This document shows, one piece after another, positions 32,360-41,724 of a stretch of 64,000 bases of DNA. The notes below the pieces were generated by a model. It searched no databases and was not told the origin of the DNA. It saw only the letters and a program-made list of their open reading frames with translations. This DNA comes from Halovulum sp039180525 (GTDB taxonomy: Bacteria > Pseudomonadota > Alphaproteobacteria > Rhodobacterales > Rhodobacteraceae): NCBI GenBank assembly GCA_039180525.1, contig JBCDDF010000013.1, positions 3,867-67,866 on the forward strand. Reading direction: 5' to 3'. The stretch's first letter is position 1. Each line of letters begins with the position of its first letter. The position numbers were made by a program, and so were the translations under genes.

Positions 32360-34618
32360 ATGGATGAGATGACCGAAGACCGCGATATCCCGGTGTCAGA
32401 GCCGCTGCACCGCGCATTGGGCCAGCGCTATCTGACCTATGCGCTGTCCACCATCACCGACCGGGCGCTGCCGGATGCGCGCGACGGGCTGAAGCCGGTG
32501 CATCGGCGCATCCTATACACCATGCGCAACCTTCGGCTGGACCCGGCCGGGCCGTTCCGCAAATGCGCCAAGATCACCGGCGACACGATGGGGAATTTCC
32601 ACCCCCATGGGCCGCAGGCGATCTATGACGCTTTGGCGCGCATGGCGCAGGACTTCAACATGCGCTACCCGCTGGTCGACGGGCAGGGCAATTTCGGCAA
32701 TATCGACGGCGACAACCCGGCGGCCGAACGCTACACCGAGGCGCGCCAGACCGTTGCCTCGGTCGCGCTGATGGAAGGTCTGACCGAGGACGCGGTCGAC
32801 TTTCGGGCCAGCTATGACGGGTCGGACAGCGAACCGGTGGTGCTGCCGGCCAGTTTCCCGAACCTGTTGGCCAACGGCGCCAGCGGCATCGCGGTGGGCA
32901 TGGCCACCAATATCCCGCCGCACAATCTGGACGAGGTCGTCGCCGCCTGTCTGCGCCTGATCAAGACGCCCGACACCCGCGACGAGACGCTTTTGCACGA
33001 TGTTCCCGGCCCCGACTTTCCCACCGGCGGCGTGCTGGTCGAGGGGCGGGAGGCGATCGCGGAAGCCTATCGCACCGGCCGCGGGGCGATGCGGGTGCGG
33101 GCGCGCTGGTCCACCGAGGATCTGGGCCGCGGGCAGTGGCAGATCGTGGTTACCGAGATCCCGTTCCAGGTGCAGAAATCCAAGCTGATCGAAAAGATCG
33201 CCGAACTGGTCACCGCCAAGAAAGTGCCGATCCTGGCCGATATCCGCGACGAAAGCGCGGAGGATGTACGCATCGTGCTGGAGCCGCGCAGCCGGTCCGT
33301 CGACCACCAAGTGCTGATGGAGACGCTGTTCCGCCTGTCGGATCTGGAAACGCGATTCAGCCTGAACATGAACGTGTTGATCGACGGGCGCATGCCTAAG
33401 GTCTGTTCGCTGAAAGAGGTCCTGCGCGCGTTTCTCGACCATCGGCGCGCGGTGCTGGTCCGCAGGTCGCGGCACCGGCTGGAAAAGATCGACCACCGGC
33501 TGGAGGTGCTGGAAGGCTATATGATCGCCTTCCTGAACCTGGACCGCGTGATCGAGATCATCCGGACCGAGGACGAGCCGAAGCCGGTGATGATGGCGGA
33601 GTTCGACCTTTCGGACGTGCAGGCGGAGGCGATCCTGAACATGCGCCTGCGCAGCCTGCGCAAGTTGGAGGAGATGGAGTTGCGGCGCGAGCGCGATGCG
33701 CTGATCGCGGAGCGCGAAGGGTTGGAGGCGTTGCTGGGCGGCGATGATCTGCAATGGGCGCGGATCGCCGAAGAATTGAGGGACATCCGCAAACGCTTCG
33801 GCAAGTCCGCCCCCGGTGGGGCGCGCCGGACAGAGATCGCCGAAGCGCCGGAGGTCGAGGACGTCCCGCTGGAGGCGATGATCGAGCGCGAACCCGTCAC
33901 CATCGTCTGCTCGGCCATGGGCTGGATCCGGGCGATGAAGGGTCACATCGCGCTGGATACGGCGCTGAAGTTCCGCGACGGCGATGGGCCGCGGTTCATC
34001 CTGCATGCAGAGACCACCGACAAGGTGCTGGTCTTTGGCGCGAACGGGCGCTTCTACACCTTGCCCGCGGCCAATCTGCCCGGCGGGCGCGGCATGGGCG
34101 AACCGCTGCGGCTGATGGTCGATCTGCCGAACGAGACGGACATCGTGGGCCTGTTCGTACACCGCCCCGGCGCGCGGCTGATCGTGGCTTCGGGCGCGGG
34201 CGACGGGTTCGTGGTGGCCGAGGACGAGGTCGTCGCGCAGACCCGTGCCGGCAAGCAGGTGTTGAACCTCCGCGATGGTGCGCGCGCGGTGACCTGCCGC
34301 CGCGTGGCGGGGGACCATGTCGCCAGTGTCGGCGCGAACCGGAAGCTGTTGATCTTCCCGCTGGCCGATCTGCCGGAGATGACCCGCGGCAAGGGCGTGC
34401 GGCTGCAAAAGGTGCCCGCCAGCGCCGCGCCCCTGGACGGCACCGCGCGCGGCCTGAGCGATGTGACGACCTTCGTCTTGGCGGATGGATTGAGCTGGAA
34501 GGATCCCGCGGGGCGGACCCGGACGGAAAGCGATCTGGCCGACTGGATCGGCAAACGCGCCGGGGCGGGTCGGATGGCGCCGCGCGGCTTTCCGCGGGAC
34601 AACCGTTTCACCGACTGA
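32360..34618 (+). CDS. parC: DNA topoisomerase IV subunit A
   Basis: ParC is the DNA-cleaving subunit of topoisomerase IV, which separates replicated chromosomes. The 752-residue product has the winged-helix domain with the active-site tyrosine Y125 (AAERYTEARQT), the quinolone-pocket region (HPHGPQAIYDALARMAQDF) and a C-terminal beta-pinwheel with repeats of the type DKVLVFGANGRFYTL. It lacks the C-terminal GyrA box of gyrase, which supports ParC over GyrA. The parE gene is not in the window. It converges on the membrane-protein operon with a 6-bp gap. Confidence 0.95.
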   Translation: MDEMTEDRDIPVSEPLHRALGQRYLTYALSTITDRALPDARDGLKPVHRRILYTMRNLRLDPAGPFRKCAKITGDTMGNFHPHGPQAIYDALARMAQDFNMRYPLVDGQGNFGNIDGDNPAAERYTEARQTVASVALMEGLTEDAVDFRASYDGSDSEPVVLPASFPNLLANGASGIAVGMATNIPPHNLDEVVAACLRLIKTPDTRDETLLHDVPGPDFPTGGVLVEGREAIAEAYRTGRGAMRVRARWSTEDLGRGQWQIVVTEIPFQVQKSKLIEKIAELVTAKKVPILADIRDESAEDVRIVLEPRSRSVDHQVLMETLFRLSDLETRFSLNMNVLIDGRMPKVCSLKEVLRAFLDHRRAVLVRRSRHRLEKIDHRLEVLEGYMIAFLNLDRVIEIIRTEDEPKPVMMAEFDLSDVQAEAILNMRLRSLRKLEEMELRRERDALIAEREGLEALLGGDDLQWARIAEELRDIRKRFGKSAPGGARRTEIAEAPEVEDVPLEAMIEREPVTIVCSAMGWIRAMKGHIALDTALKFRDGDGPRFILHAETTDKVLVFGANGRFYTLPAANLPGGRGMGEPLRLMVDLPNETDIVGLFVHRPGARLIVASGAGDGFVVAEDEVVAQTRAGKQVLNLRDGARAVTCRRVAGDHVASVGANRKLLIFPLADLPEMTRGKGVRLQKVPASAAPLDGTARGLSDVTTFVLADGLSWKDPAGRTRTESDLADWIGKRAGAGRMAPRGFPRDNRFTD

Positions 34619-34624
34619 GCCGGG

Positions 34625-35365
34625 TCAGCGGAACGTGTCCTCCAGCCGTCGATCCTGGTCATGGTGCAGGCTGCGATAGGCCACGAGCACGCACAGCAGC
34701 GAAAAGGCCGAGAACAGCGGCGCGAAGATGCCCGACAGAATGTCCGTCAGCCAAAGCGTGGTGACCGATGCGTCTGCCAGGCTTGGATCGCGCGGATCGT
34801 TCCAGATCAGCAGGACCACCCAAGGAACCAGGATCGCCAGCCATATGCCGACAAGACGCAGCAGGTGCCCACGGGCCAGCGTCGCGGCGCGGGCCAATCC
34901 CTGCCAGCCGGCGTTTTCCACCACGACGGCCGGCACCAGAAAGCTGGTCAGCGCCGCGATCAGCACCGCGGCCAGAAAGAACACCAGAAACGCCAGGTTA
35001 AACGCCAGATCCACGAGAATGCTCAAGCCGCAAAGCGGCAGCAGCCCTGCGCGAAAGGTCGCCGCGATGTCGGCACCGGTTTGCGGCTCCAGCGTGGTAT
35101 AGACGCGGGCGAACGCCGCCGCCGTGACTGCGGCATGGACCGCGCCGCTGACGTAGAACATCGGATTTGCCAGAATGCGGGTCCAGATCCAATCGTCGCC
35201 CACCGTACCTGTCAGGGCGTTGCGCAGATCCTCTGGCGCAAACAGCGCCCCCAGCGTGCTGACGACGATACCGGCGGCCAAGTAATCCGCATAGATCCCC
35301 GGCCCGAAGCGCGGCAACAGGCCAAGGGCGCCGCCGATGACGTCGAATACGCGAAATGCCCTCAT
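34625..35365 (-). CDS. Polytopic membrane protein, YciC/GPDPase-membrane-domain-like (distal)
   Basis: A 246-residue protein with about five or six transmembrane helices. The segment VPAVVVENAGWQGLARAATL (144-163) matches the hallmark loop shared by YciC, DUF975 and glycerophosphodiester-phosphodiesterase membrane domains (P-x-V-E...G...L-R-S...L). The same motif is in the gene just upstream, so the two look like diverged paralogues. Last gene of the eight-gene operon; its ATG overlaps the stop of the preceding gene (ATGA). Function unknown. Confidence 0.72.
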   Translation of the reverse strand: MRAFRVFDVIGGALGLLPRFGPGIYADYLAAGIVVSTLGALFAPEDLRNALTGTVGDDWIWTRILANPMFYVSGAVHAAVTAAAFARVYTTLEPQTGADIAATFRAGLLPLCGLSILVDLAFNLAFLVFFLAAVLIAALTSFLVPAVVVENAGWQGLARAATLARGHLLRLVGIWLAILVPWVVLLIWNDPRDPSLADASVTTLWLTDILSGIFAPLFSAFSLLCVLVAYRSLHHDQDRRLEDTFR

Positions 35366-36228
35366 TCAAAGATGCGGGCGATGTCCTCCGCACCCGTGCC
35401 CTCTTTGATCTCGCGCAGGCGCAGATAGACCAGCGTCAGAAACACCAGCGGCAGGAGTGTGAGGATCAGACTGGGGATCACCGACAGCAGCCAGCCGGCG
35501 ATGCTGAACACGCCGAGGGACTGCGCATCGCCGACGAAAATCAAGGGGATCGACAGCAGTAAACTAAGGATCACTTGAGTGGCGATGGACAGGAAACTCA
35601 GCAGCAGATAGCCGCCGATGATGGGCCAGACATAGCCGCCGGTCAGATGCCAGGACCGGCCAAGGGCGGAGATGCCGATGCGTTCGGCAACGACCGTCGG
35701 CAGGATCAAGCCCAGCCGGGCCGATACCCAAAGGCCGAAGACGACCGCCGCCAGCACGGCGATGGCCCCCGCGGCATTGCCGGCAACCGATCCCACGCCG
35801 GCCACCGTTGCGATCAGAAGTACATAGATCGGGATGAAGCACAGGCCGACCAGCGAAAGCCGCAAAACCGCCCCCATGGCGCGGGGCATAGAGGCGATGA
35901 TCGCCACACGCTCACCGCGTTTGATCTTGACCGTCACGGCCACGATCAGGGCATAAACGACCGCGAACAGCACCATGCCCGCCACCGCAACACCCACGAT
36001 CACGCCGAATACCCCGGCGTCGACGGCCGCAGGTGTGTTCAGCGCGCTGATGGCGTTACCGACGGCACCGAAGGTCGCGGCCATCAGCCCGACAAACAGC
36101 CCCGCGGGGATCATCAGCGCCAGCAGGTAGTTAAAAAAATGGCGGAAGATGAGGCCGATGCTTTCCGCAAGCAGGCCGATCACGCCCAGCGATTGGCGTG
36201 GCATCGCGGCGGTCGTGGTATCCGTCAT
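35362..36228 (-). CDS. Polytopic membrane protein, YciC/GPDPase-membrane-domain-like (proximal)
   Basis: This 288-residue protein has six to seven hydrophobic segments (about 30-58, 74-100, 122-145, 153-176, 198-220, 240-275). It carries LPTVVAERIGISALGRSWHL at 176-195, the same loop motif as the next gene. Such proteins are thought to organise membranes or membrane-bound enzymes; no catalytic residue is visible. It is joined to both neighbours by ATGA overlaps. Confidence 0.72.
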   Translation of the reverse strand: MTDTTTAAMPRQSLGVIGLLAESIGLIFRHFFNYLLALMIPAGLFVGLMAATFGAVGNAISALNTPAAVDAGVFGVIVGVAVAGMVLFAVVYALIVAVTVKIKRGERVAIIASMPRAMGAVLRLSLVGLCFIPIYVLLIATVAGVGSVAGNAAGAIAVLAAVVFGLWVSARLGLILPTVVAERIGISALGRSWHLTGGYVWPIIGGYLLLSFLSIATQVILSLLLSIPLIFVGDAQSLGVFSIAGWLLSVIPSLILTLLPLVFLTLVYLRLREIKEGTGAEDIARIFE

Positions 36229-37202
36229 GACAATCCCTTTTTGCGAATGCCCCGACCGGTGTCGCCCGATTTTGTCAAGGATGCGGCGGGATCGTCGCGA
36301 TGGAACTTATCCTCGCGGCTGTCGCCGAAAAGCTTCTTGTTCTCCAAATACGCCCGCTGTGTCCGGTAGAATGCCAGCAGGAACGCCGCCGCGGCGGTTT
36401 CGGGGATGGCCTCTGGATAGCCGATACGCGTGGCGATCGTCTGTGCGACCTTGCTGAGGTTTTCGGTGTGACGGCGCAGCGCGGTCCGACCCATGCGGGC
36501 GGTGTCGATCTGCAAAAGCGCCTCCAGCGTCTGCAACTCGAACCGGCCGTAATGGTCCAACTGATGCGGCAGAAAGGCGTAGTCGGCGGGCGCCACGGGG
36601 GCTTCGGCAAGGTCCGGCAGCAGCACGGGTTTGGGCAGCAGCACGACATAGGTGCCGGCCAGGATGTCCCCCAGCCGCTGGCGGTGGCGATTGGTCAGCG
36701 GCACCGCGATCAGGATGCAGATCCAGGCCATCAGGATCAGCGCGCCGACAAGATCCAGGGTCGGCGCGGCCAGCAGGCTCGTGGCGGGCAGAAAGACCTC
36801 GATCTCCTTCATCAGGTTGCGCACCGCGACGGAATGCGGTGTCAGGGTGCGCCCATTTGCGGCGATCACGCGCATGCCGGCGAATTTCTTGCCCAGGGTC
36901 TGGCCGTTCATCAGCAGTTCCGAGAAGGCGTAGTAAGGCACGCGGATCGAGAAATAGAGCAGCGCCCCGACGATGCTTATGCCCTCCGGCGGCACGAAGT
37001 CGGCAAAGACCAGCGCGATCAAAAGCCCGATAAAGGCGGTCACCGTCAGCGCGATGTCGATGAGCTGCGCGATCAGCCGGGCGCCGAGGCTTGCGACCTC
37101 GAACCCGATCGGCACCCCTTCGGGCGGGGTGTAGTCCGCAATCAGCCGGCGCTGTGCCCGCCTTTGCGCCTTTGTCAGCGGCCTGGAGGGCGCGCGCGTC
37201 AT
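36225..37202 (-). CDS. RDD family membrane protein
   Basis: The 325-residue product has an N-terminal RDD domain (about 30-175) with EVASLGARLIAQLIDIALTV, in which the signature R-D-D reads R-x-x-A-x-x-I-D, and GQTLGKKFAGMRV, typical of the family. A hydrophilic C-terminal tail of about 130 residues follows; it is longer than in most RDD proteins and may interact with the MoxR/DUF58 partners. RDD proteins have been linked to ion exchange and membrane stress. The start at 37202 overlaps the SpoIIM stop (ATGA). Confidence 0.85.
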   Translation of the reverse strand: MTRAPSRPLTKAQRRAQRRLIADYTPPEGVPIGFEVASLGARLIAQLIDIALTVTAFIGLLIALVFADFVPPEGISIVGALLYFSIRVPYYAFSELLMNGQTLGKKFAGMRVIAANGRTLTPHSVAVRNLMKEIEVFLPATSLLAAPTLDLVGALILMAWICILIAVPLTNRHRQRLGDILAGTYVVLLPKPVLLPDLAEAPVAPADYAFLPHQLDHYGRFELQTLEALLQIDTARMGRTALRRHTENLSKVAQTIATRIGYPEAIPETAAAAFLLAFYRTQRAYLENKKLFGDSREDKFHRDDPAASLTKSGDTGRGIRKKGLS

Positions 37203-38200
37203 GCCCGCCGCCCCGACAGGGCCAACCAGGCCAGCCACAGAACGACCGCCGTGCAGCCGACGCCATAGCGGATCTGCGGGTCCTGGATCCATTGCCGGCC
37301 ATAGCCCTCCAGAAGGGCTGCGACGAACAGCATGAACGCGGCCAGAATGGCAAGTTTGACCGCATCGCGGGCATTGCGGCGCAATGCGTCGCGGCGGCGC
37401 AGATCGCCGGGGAAAAGCAGCGCCCGGCCCAGGTTCAACCCGCCGGCATAAGCAATGACGATGGCAGAGATTTCGGTGGTGCCGTGGATCGAAAGCCAGG
37501 CGCCCAGATCGTAAAGAATGCCGCGTTCGGCGTGCAGGGCCAGAAACGCGCCCAGAAACATGCCGTTGTAAAGCGTCAGCAGGGTGCCGGGGATGCACAG
37601 CAGGATGCCCAGGCAGAACGCGAGAATGGCGATGCTGGTATTGTGGGAGAACAGGAACGAGGCAAAAGCGCCCAGTTGCCCCGCCGGAGAATCGCCACCG
37701 TCATAGATCACCGACAATAGCGTTTCGCGGCTGGCATTCAGCCCTCGCGGGTCGCCGGGCATGGTCGGCATCAGGGTATTGTACCAGGTGGGGTCGTCCA
37801 GAAACAGCAGGTAGCCCGCCGTCATGCCAAGGCCAAAGACCAGATAGCCGATCAGGATCAGCGGCAGAAGCCGCCGCGCCGCGCCGGGGATGCCGGTGAC
37901 GAATAGCTTGCGCAGCAGCCCGGTCAGCCGCTGTTGCGGGGCATAGACCACCAGATAGGCGCGTGCGCACAATGCCTCCAGATAGGCCAGCAGCGCGCGG
38001 TCGAGCGAGATCTCGCGCGCCAGCGACAGCGATGCCATCGCTTGGCGATAAAGCGTCGCCAGCGACTGCGCCTGATCGAAGCTGAGCGCGCGCAGCCCGC
38101 GGCGTTCGGCGGTCTGCACGATCTGTTCCAGCGCACGCCAGTCGGCCTCGCGTTCGGCGCGGAAACGGGCGGATCGGATCAAGGTTTCGGCGGCGCTCAT
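37199..38200 (-). CDS. SpoIIM-like (stage II sporulation protein M family) membrane protein
   Basis: A 333-residue integral membrane protein of the SpoIIM/DUF95 family. A cytoplasmic helical N-terminal part (1-95) is followed by about six membrane segments with the family-typical ILAFCLGILLCIPGTLLTLY, NGMFLGAFLALHAE and LSIHGTTEISAIVIAYAGG. SpoIIM acts in septal peptidoglycan remodelling in endospore formers, but this organism should not sporulate; family members beside MoxR and DUF58 genes are widespread with unknown function. Both ends overlap neighbours by ATGA. Confidence 0.88.
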   Translation of the reverse strand: MSAAETLIRSARFRAEREADWRALEQIVQTAERRGLRALSFDQAQSLATLYRQAMASLSLAREISLDRALLAYLEALCARAYLVVYAPQQRLTGLLRKLFVTGIPGAARRLLPLILIGYLVFGLGMTAGYLLFLDDPTWYNTLMPTMPGDPRGLNASRETLLSVIYDGGDSPAGQLGAFASFLFSHNTSIAILAFCLGILLCIPGTLLTLYNGMFLGAFLALHAERGILYDLGAWLSIHGTTEISAIVIAYAGGLNLGRALLFPGDLRRRDALRRNARDAVKLAILAAFMLFVAALLEGYGRQWIQDPQIRYGVGCTAVVLWLAWLALSGRRA

Positions 38201-39504
38201 ATCAGCTCCTTTGCCTTGATATCCAAATAGGCGGACAGCAGCCGCGGCGACAATTGCCCAGGGCCGGTTTCCAGGCAGAAAACGCCCATCCGCGTCAGCC
38301 GGTCCAGCACCAGATTGCGCTCGCGCTGCATCTGCGCCGCCACCACCGCCTCGGCCACCGCTTGCGGGTCGGCCGCCGTGGCGCGTTGGCGGGCGGCCAG
38401 TGTGGGGTCGCTGAGCGTGACGAACACGACGACATGGGCGCGGTTCAGGACGCCGATGTTTTCCATCATCAACTCCGCCGTCGTGGTATCGGCGAAGTCC
38501 GAGAACATCACGATCAGCGACCGGCGCTTCAAAAGCCCGTTCAGATGCGCCAGCGCGAGGGTGTGGTTGGCCTCCACGCTGCTGTAGTCCATATCGGCCA
38601 TCTGCCGCCGCAGGCGTGGAAAGGCGGCACGGGCCGGCTGCGGCGGAGTGTAGAGACGCGGCTGCGCGTCGAAGCTGTAAAGCCCGACCAGGTCGCCGCC
38701 CAGCCCGGCCGCCCAGGCCACCACGAGGGCGGCGTTGATCGCATGGTCGACCCGCGCGACGCCGTCGATCTGGCCGCGCATCAGATATCCGTTGTCGAGC
38801 GCCAGGATGATCTGGTGGTTGCGCTCGGCCCGCATCTCCTTGGCGACCAGGTTGCGGTGCCGGGCGGATCGCTTCCAGTCGATGGCGCGGTAATCCATGC
38901 CTGCGGTGAATTCGACCAACTGGTGGAATTCGGAACCCTCGCCACGGGCGATGGTGTCCTTGACGCCGTAGAGTTCCGACCGGACGGCGGTGTCGACCGT
39001 GCCGGCGGCAATGGGGCGGATATTGGGGACGACGCGCAACTGCCGCTCGATGGGCAGGCGCGGCGTGACCTCCCACAGCCCCAACCGGCTGGCCCAGCGC
39101 AGCCAGATGGCAGAGATATCGAAGACGCCGCGCTTGCGCGCCGGGATGGCGATGGTGGCGACGGCGGCGGCGGTGCCGGCGGGGGCGAAGCCGAACGTGG
39201 TCTGCCCGCCCAGATCGGCGTGGAACTCCGCCCTTGCCTCCGCGATCGGCGGCAGGACGCCGCGGGTGGCCTGCAGCCGCGCCGGCAGGCGGGCGATCTC
39301 TCCGCAGAAAGTGTCGGCGGGGGTCCCGACCTCCAACGCGACCGCCCCTCGACCCGGGGTCAGCGCCAAATCGGCCATCGCCGCCAGCGTCAGCGCCGCC
39401 ACCGCGACGGCGGCACCCTCGGGCGGCAGGCCGGCGGCCAGGATCAGCAAGCCGCCGGCCAGGCACAGCGCGCTGAGCAGCAAAAGCCGGCGGCTGGGGC
39501 GCAT
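38197..39504 (-). CDS. DUF58 domain protein
   Basis: This 435-residue protein has two N-terminal transmembrane helices (about 7-45) and a cytoplasmic or periplasmic DUF58 region with the signature REGSEFHQLVEFTAGMDYRA followed by IDWKRSARH, then a von Willebrand A-like domain beginning IILALDNGYLM. The metal site of that domain is incomplete (DNG where a VWA has DxSxS). DUF58 proteins are the constant partner of MoxR ATPases. Its ATG shares one base with the MoxR stop (TAATG). Confidence 0.88.
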   Translation of the reverse strand: MRPSRRLLLLSALCLAGGLLILAAGLPPEGAAVAVAALTLAAMADLALTPGRGAVALEVGTPADTFCGEIARLPARLQATRGVLPPIAEARAEFHADLGGQTTFGFAPAGTAAAVATIAIPARKRGVFDISAIWLRWASRLGLWEVTPRLPIERQLRVVPNIRPIAAGTVDTAVRSELYGVKDTIARGEGSEFHQLVEFTAGMDYRAIDWKRSARHRNLVAKEMRAERNHQIILALDNGYLMRGQIDGVARVDHAINAALVVAWAAGLGGDLVGLYSFDAQPRLYTPPQPARAAFPRLRRQMADMDYSSVEANHTLALAHLNGLLKRRSLIVMFSDFADTTTAELMMENIGVLNRAHVVVFVTLSDPTLAARQRATAADPQAVAEAVVAAQMQRERNLVLDRLTRMGVFCLETGPGQLSPRLLSAYLDIKAKELI

Positions 39505-40460
39505 TACTTGGGCGCCGCCACGCGGTTGAGGATGTTGGCCATCACGTCGCCTTCGGTGCGGCCCTCGATCTCTGCCGTCGGGCCCAAGACGATCCGATGC
39601 CGCAGCGCCGGCAGGATGATGCGTTGAACATCGTCGGGGATGGCATAGTCGCGCCCGTCCAGCGCCGCCGCGGCGCGCACCGCGCTGGCCACCGCATCGG
39701 CGGCGCGGGTGGAGGCGCCGTGCCGGATCTCGGTATCCGCGCGGGTCTCGCGCACCAGATCGAGGATGTATTTCAGGATCGTGTCCTCCAGTCGGATGCC
39801 GTCGATCAGCGCCCGCCCCGCGGCCAGATCCTCGGCATTCAGCACCGGCTCGATCGCGGCGGTGCGGGCGGCATGGTCCAGGCTTTGCCGGGCATGCCGG
39901 CGCAGCACCTCCATCTCTGCGGCTTCGTCGGGAAAATCGATCAGAACCTTGAACAGGAACCGGTCGAGCTGCGCTTCGGGCAGCGGATAGGTGCCCTGCT
40001 GTTCGATCGGGTTCTGCGTGGCGACGACGAAGAAATTCGGCCCCAGCACGTGATCGGTGCCGTCGATGGTCGCAATGCGTTCGTTCATCACCTGCAACAG
40101 CGCGGCCTGAGTCTTTGGCGGCGCGCGGTTGATCTCGTCGGCCAGCAGCACGTCGGAGAACACCGGGCCCTTGGTTAGCCGGAAGGTCGAGGTCGAGAAA
40201 TCGAACATGTTCACGCCCAGCACATCGCCCGGCATCAGATCTGGGGTGAACTGGATGCGACCGAAATCCAGATACATCGCCGCCGCCAGCGATTGCGCCA
40301 GCAGCGTCTTGGCCGTGCCCGGCGGTCCCTCCAGCAGGCAGTGGCCGCGCGCGAACAGCGCGATCAGCAGCATGTCGACGGCCTCGTCCTGGCCATGCAC
40401 CGCGCGGCCGATCTCTGTGCGGATGCGGTCCGCCAGCGCGCGGAAATCGTCAAGTTCCAT
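39504..40460 (-). CDS. MoxR-type AAA+ ATPase
   Basis: A 318-residue AAA+ ATPase of the MoxR family. Walker A is GPPGTAKT at 45-52, Walker B is VLLADEINRAPPKTQ, and the arginine-containing sensor regions follow (ATQNPIEQQGTYPLPEAQLDRF). MoxR proteins act as chaperones that mature or insert metal or cofactors into partner complexes, usually with VWA or DUF58 proteins. The ATG at 40460 lies inside the DUF4350 gene (11-bp overlap) and gives the conserved domain start; codons upstream of it belong to that gene. Confidence 0.93.
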   Translation of the reverse strand: MELDDFRALADRIRTEIGRAVHGQDEAVDMLLIALFARGHCLLEGPPGTAKTLLAQSLAAAMYLDFGRIQFTPDLMPGDVLGVNMFDFSTSTFRLTKGPVFSDVLLADEINRAPPKTQAALLQVMNERIATIDGTDHVLGPNFFVVATQNPIEQQGTYPLPEAQLDRFLFKVLIDFPDEAAEMEVLRRHARQSLDHAARTAAIEPVLNAEDLAAGRALIDGIRLEDTILKYILDLVRETRADTEIRHGASTRAADAVASAVRAAAALDGRDYAIPDDVQRIILPALRHRIVLGPTAEIEGRTEGDVMANILNRVAAPK

Positions 40461-41724
40461 GCACAAGCCTTTCTGCCTGTCGTTCGAAGTCTTCCAAAAG
40501 CGCCTGCAGCCGATGCGGCTGCGTGTCACGCCCCACGGCCAGCGCCGCGGTTGCGGCGGCGGCGAAATCGGCCGCCTCCTGGCGCGCGCTGCGCCGCGTC
40601 AGATGTTCGATGCGCGCGATCGGGTCTTCGGCCCCGGCCCGGCCGGACAGCGACTCCTCAATCTGGCGCAGGCGGTTGCGGACATGGGTCGCGAACAGTT
40701 CGGGATCATTGCCGGCCAGCCGCAGCAGCCGCGCCTTGGCCGCGATCGACACAGCGCGCGAGGCGCTGGCGCGGTCGTCGAAAATGTCGCGCGGCGGGCC
40801 GAATCGACGCCCCGACCGCCACAGAAGTATCGCCAGCATCAGCGCCAGCCCCGCCCAGACGATGGAGAAGGGATAGGCGAAAAAGCGCAACAGATCCGAC
40901 CATTTCCGCGCGGTTTCCCGCGCCGCCACGTCCGTAGAGAAGACATAGTCGTACGGGTCTATGACGATCGCGCCGGGCTGGGCGATCTGATCGAGAAAGG
41001 CGGTCGCCGCCGCGGCGGTCTGCGCCAGCGACAGCCCGTGATTGTTCAGAAGATCGGGGTCGGCGAGAAAGAAGACCGGCGTGTCCGACAAATCGGTGCA
41101 ACTCAGCGCCAGGGGGCCGAAATCGGTGGGCAGCATCGGCAGACAGCGCGGTTCGTCGAGGGGCGCGAAGACCTGGGGCGCATAGATCAGCGCCCGGTGG
41201 CCGGCGATATCGACCGTCAGCGTCTGGGCCCGTGGCCGCACGATTGCGGGCAGCTGGAATTGCGTCGCCCGGGCGCCGGTCTCTACCTCCGCCTCCGCCA
41301 GCAGCAGGCTGTCATGGGCATAGCCCGTGTAACGCAGTGCCCGGGTCCATTTCATCGCCACCAGCAGCGTCGGCTGCAGCGCGATCTTTTCGCGGATGGT
41401 GTCCAGGCGCTGATCGCGCTCGGTTCCGGTCTTCAAGTAGGCGGCGCGGTCCACCGGGCGCTCGAACGGGGTATCGAGGTCGGTGTCGAGGATCGGCAGG
41501 ATGCGCAGCCCCAGGCTGTGCGCGGGAACCGGCGCGAAATTGGCATAGCGGGCATCCTTGCCGGCATCGCGCAAGACCGACACCAGCCCGCGATGCCCCA
41601 TGGCCGACCTGTCGAGCGGCCTTTCGCCGCCCTGGGACATCAGCCAGATGACCACGCCCGCGACCGCCACCAGCGCCAGCGCACCGGCGAGATCGGCGCC
41701 GCGCAGTCCCAACCGACCGCTCAT
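40450..41724 (-). CDS. DUF4350 domain membrane protein
   Basis: This 424-residue protein has one transmembrane helix near the N-terminus (about 12-29) and one in the second half (about 287-308), with a soluble domain of about 250 residues between them that resembles a DUF4350 class I glutamine-amidotransferase-like fold without a catalytic cysteine that I can identify. A helical cytoplasmic tail follows (RARLLRLAGNDPEL...). It overlaps both neighbouring genes. Function unknown; DUF4350 genes are regular members of MoxR/DUF58 clusters. Confidence 0.78.
   Translation of the reverse strand: MSGRLGLRGADLAGALALVAVAGVVIWLMSQGGERPLDRSAMGHRGLVSVLRDAGKDARYANFAPVPAHSLGLRILPILDTDLDTPFERPVDRAAYLKTGTERDQRLDTIREKIALQPTLLVAMKWTRALRYTGYAHDSLLLAEAEVETGARATQFQLPAIVRPRAQTLTVDIAGHRALIYAPQVFAPLDEPRCLPMLPTDFGPLALSCTDLSDTPVFFLADPDLLNNHGLSLAQTAAAATAFLDQIAQPGAIVIDPYDYVFSTDVAARETARKWSDLLRFFAYPFSIVWAGLALMLAILLWRSGRRFGPPRDIFDDRASASRAVSIAAKARLLRLAGNDPELFATHVRNRLRQIEESLSGRAGAEDPIARIEHLTRRSARQEAADFAAAATAALAVGRDTQPHRLQALLEDFERQAERLVHGT

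Noticed and set aside
36335..36360. A CTTCTTGTTCTCCAAATACG sequence resembling the CTTCTTTGTTCC repeat inside the RDD gene
   Set aside because: It has two indels relative to the family and lies within coding sequence (YLENKKLFG on the minus strand); a chance match is more likely.
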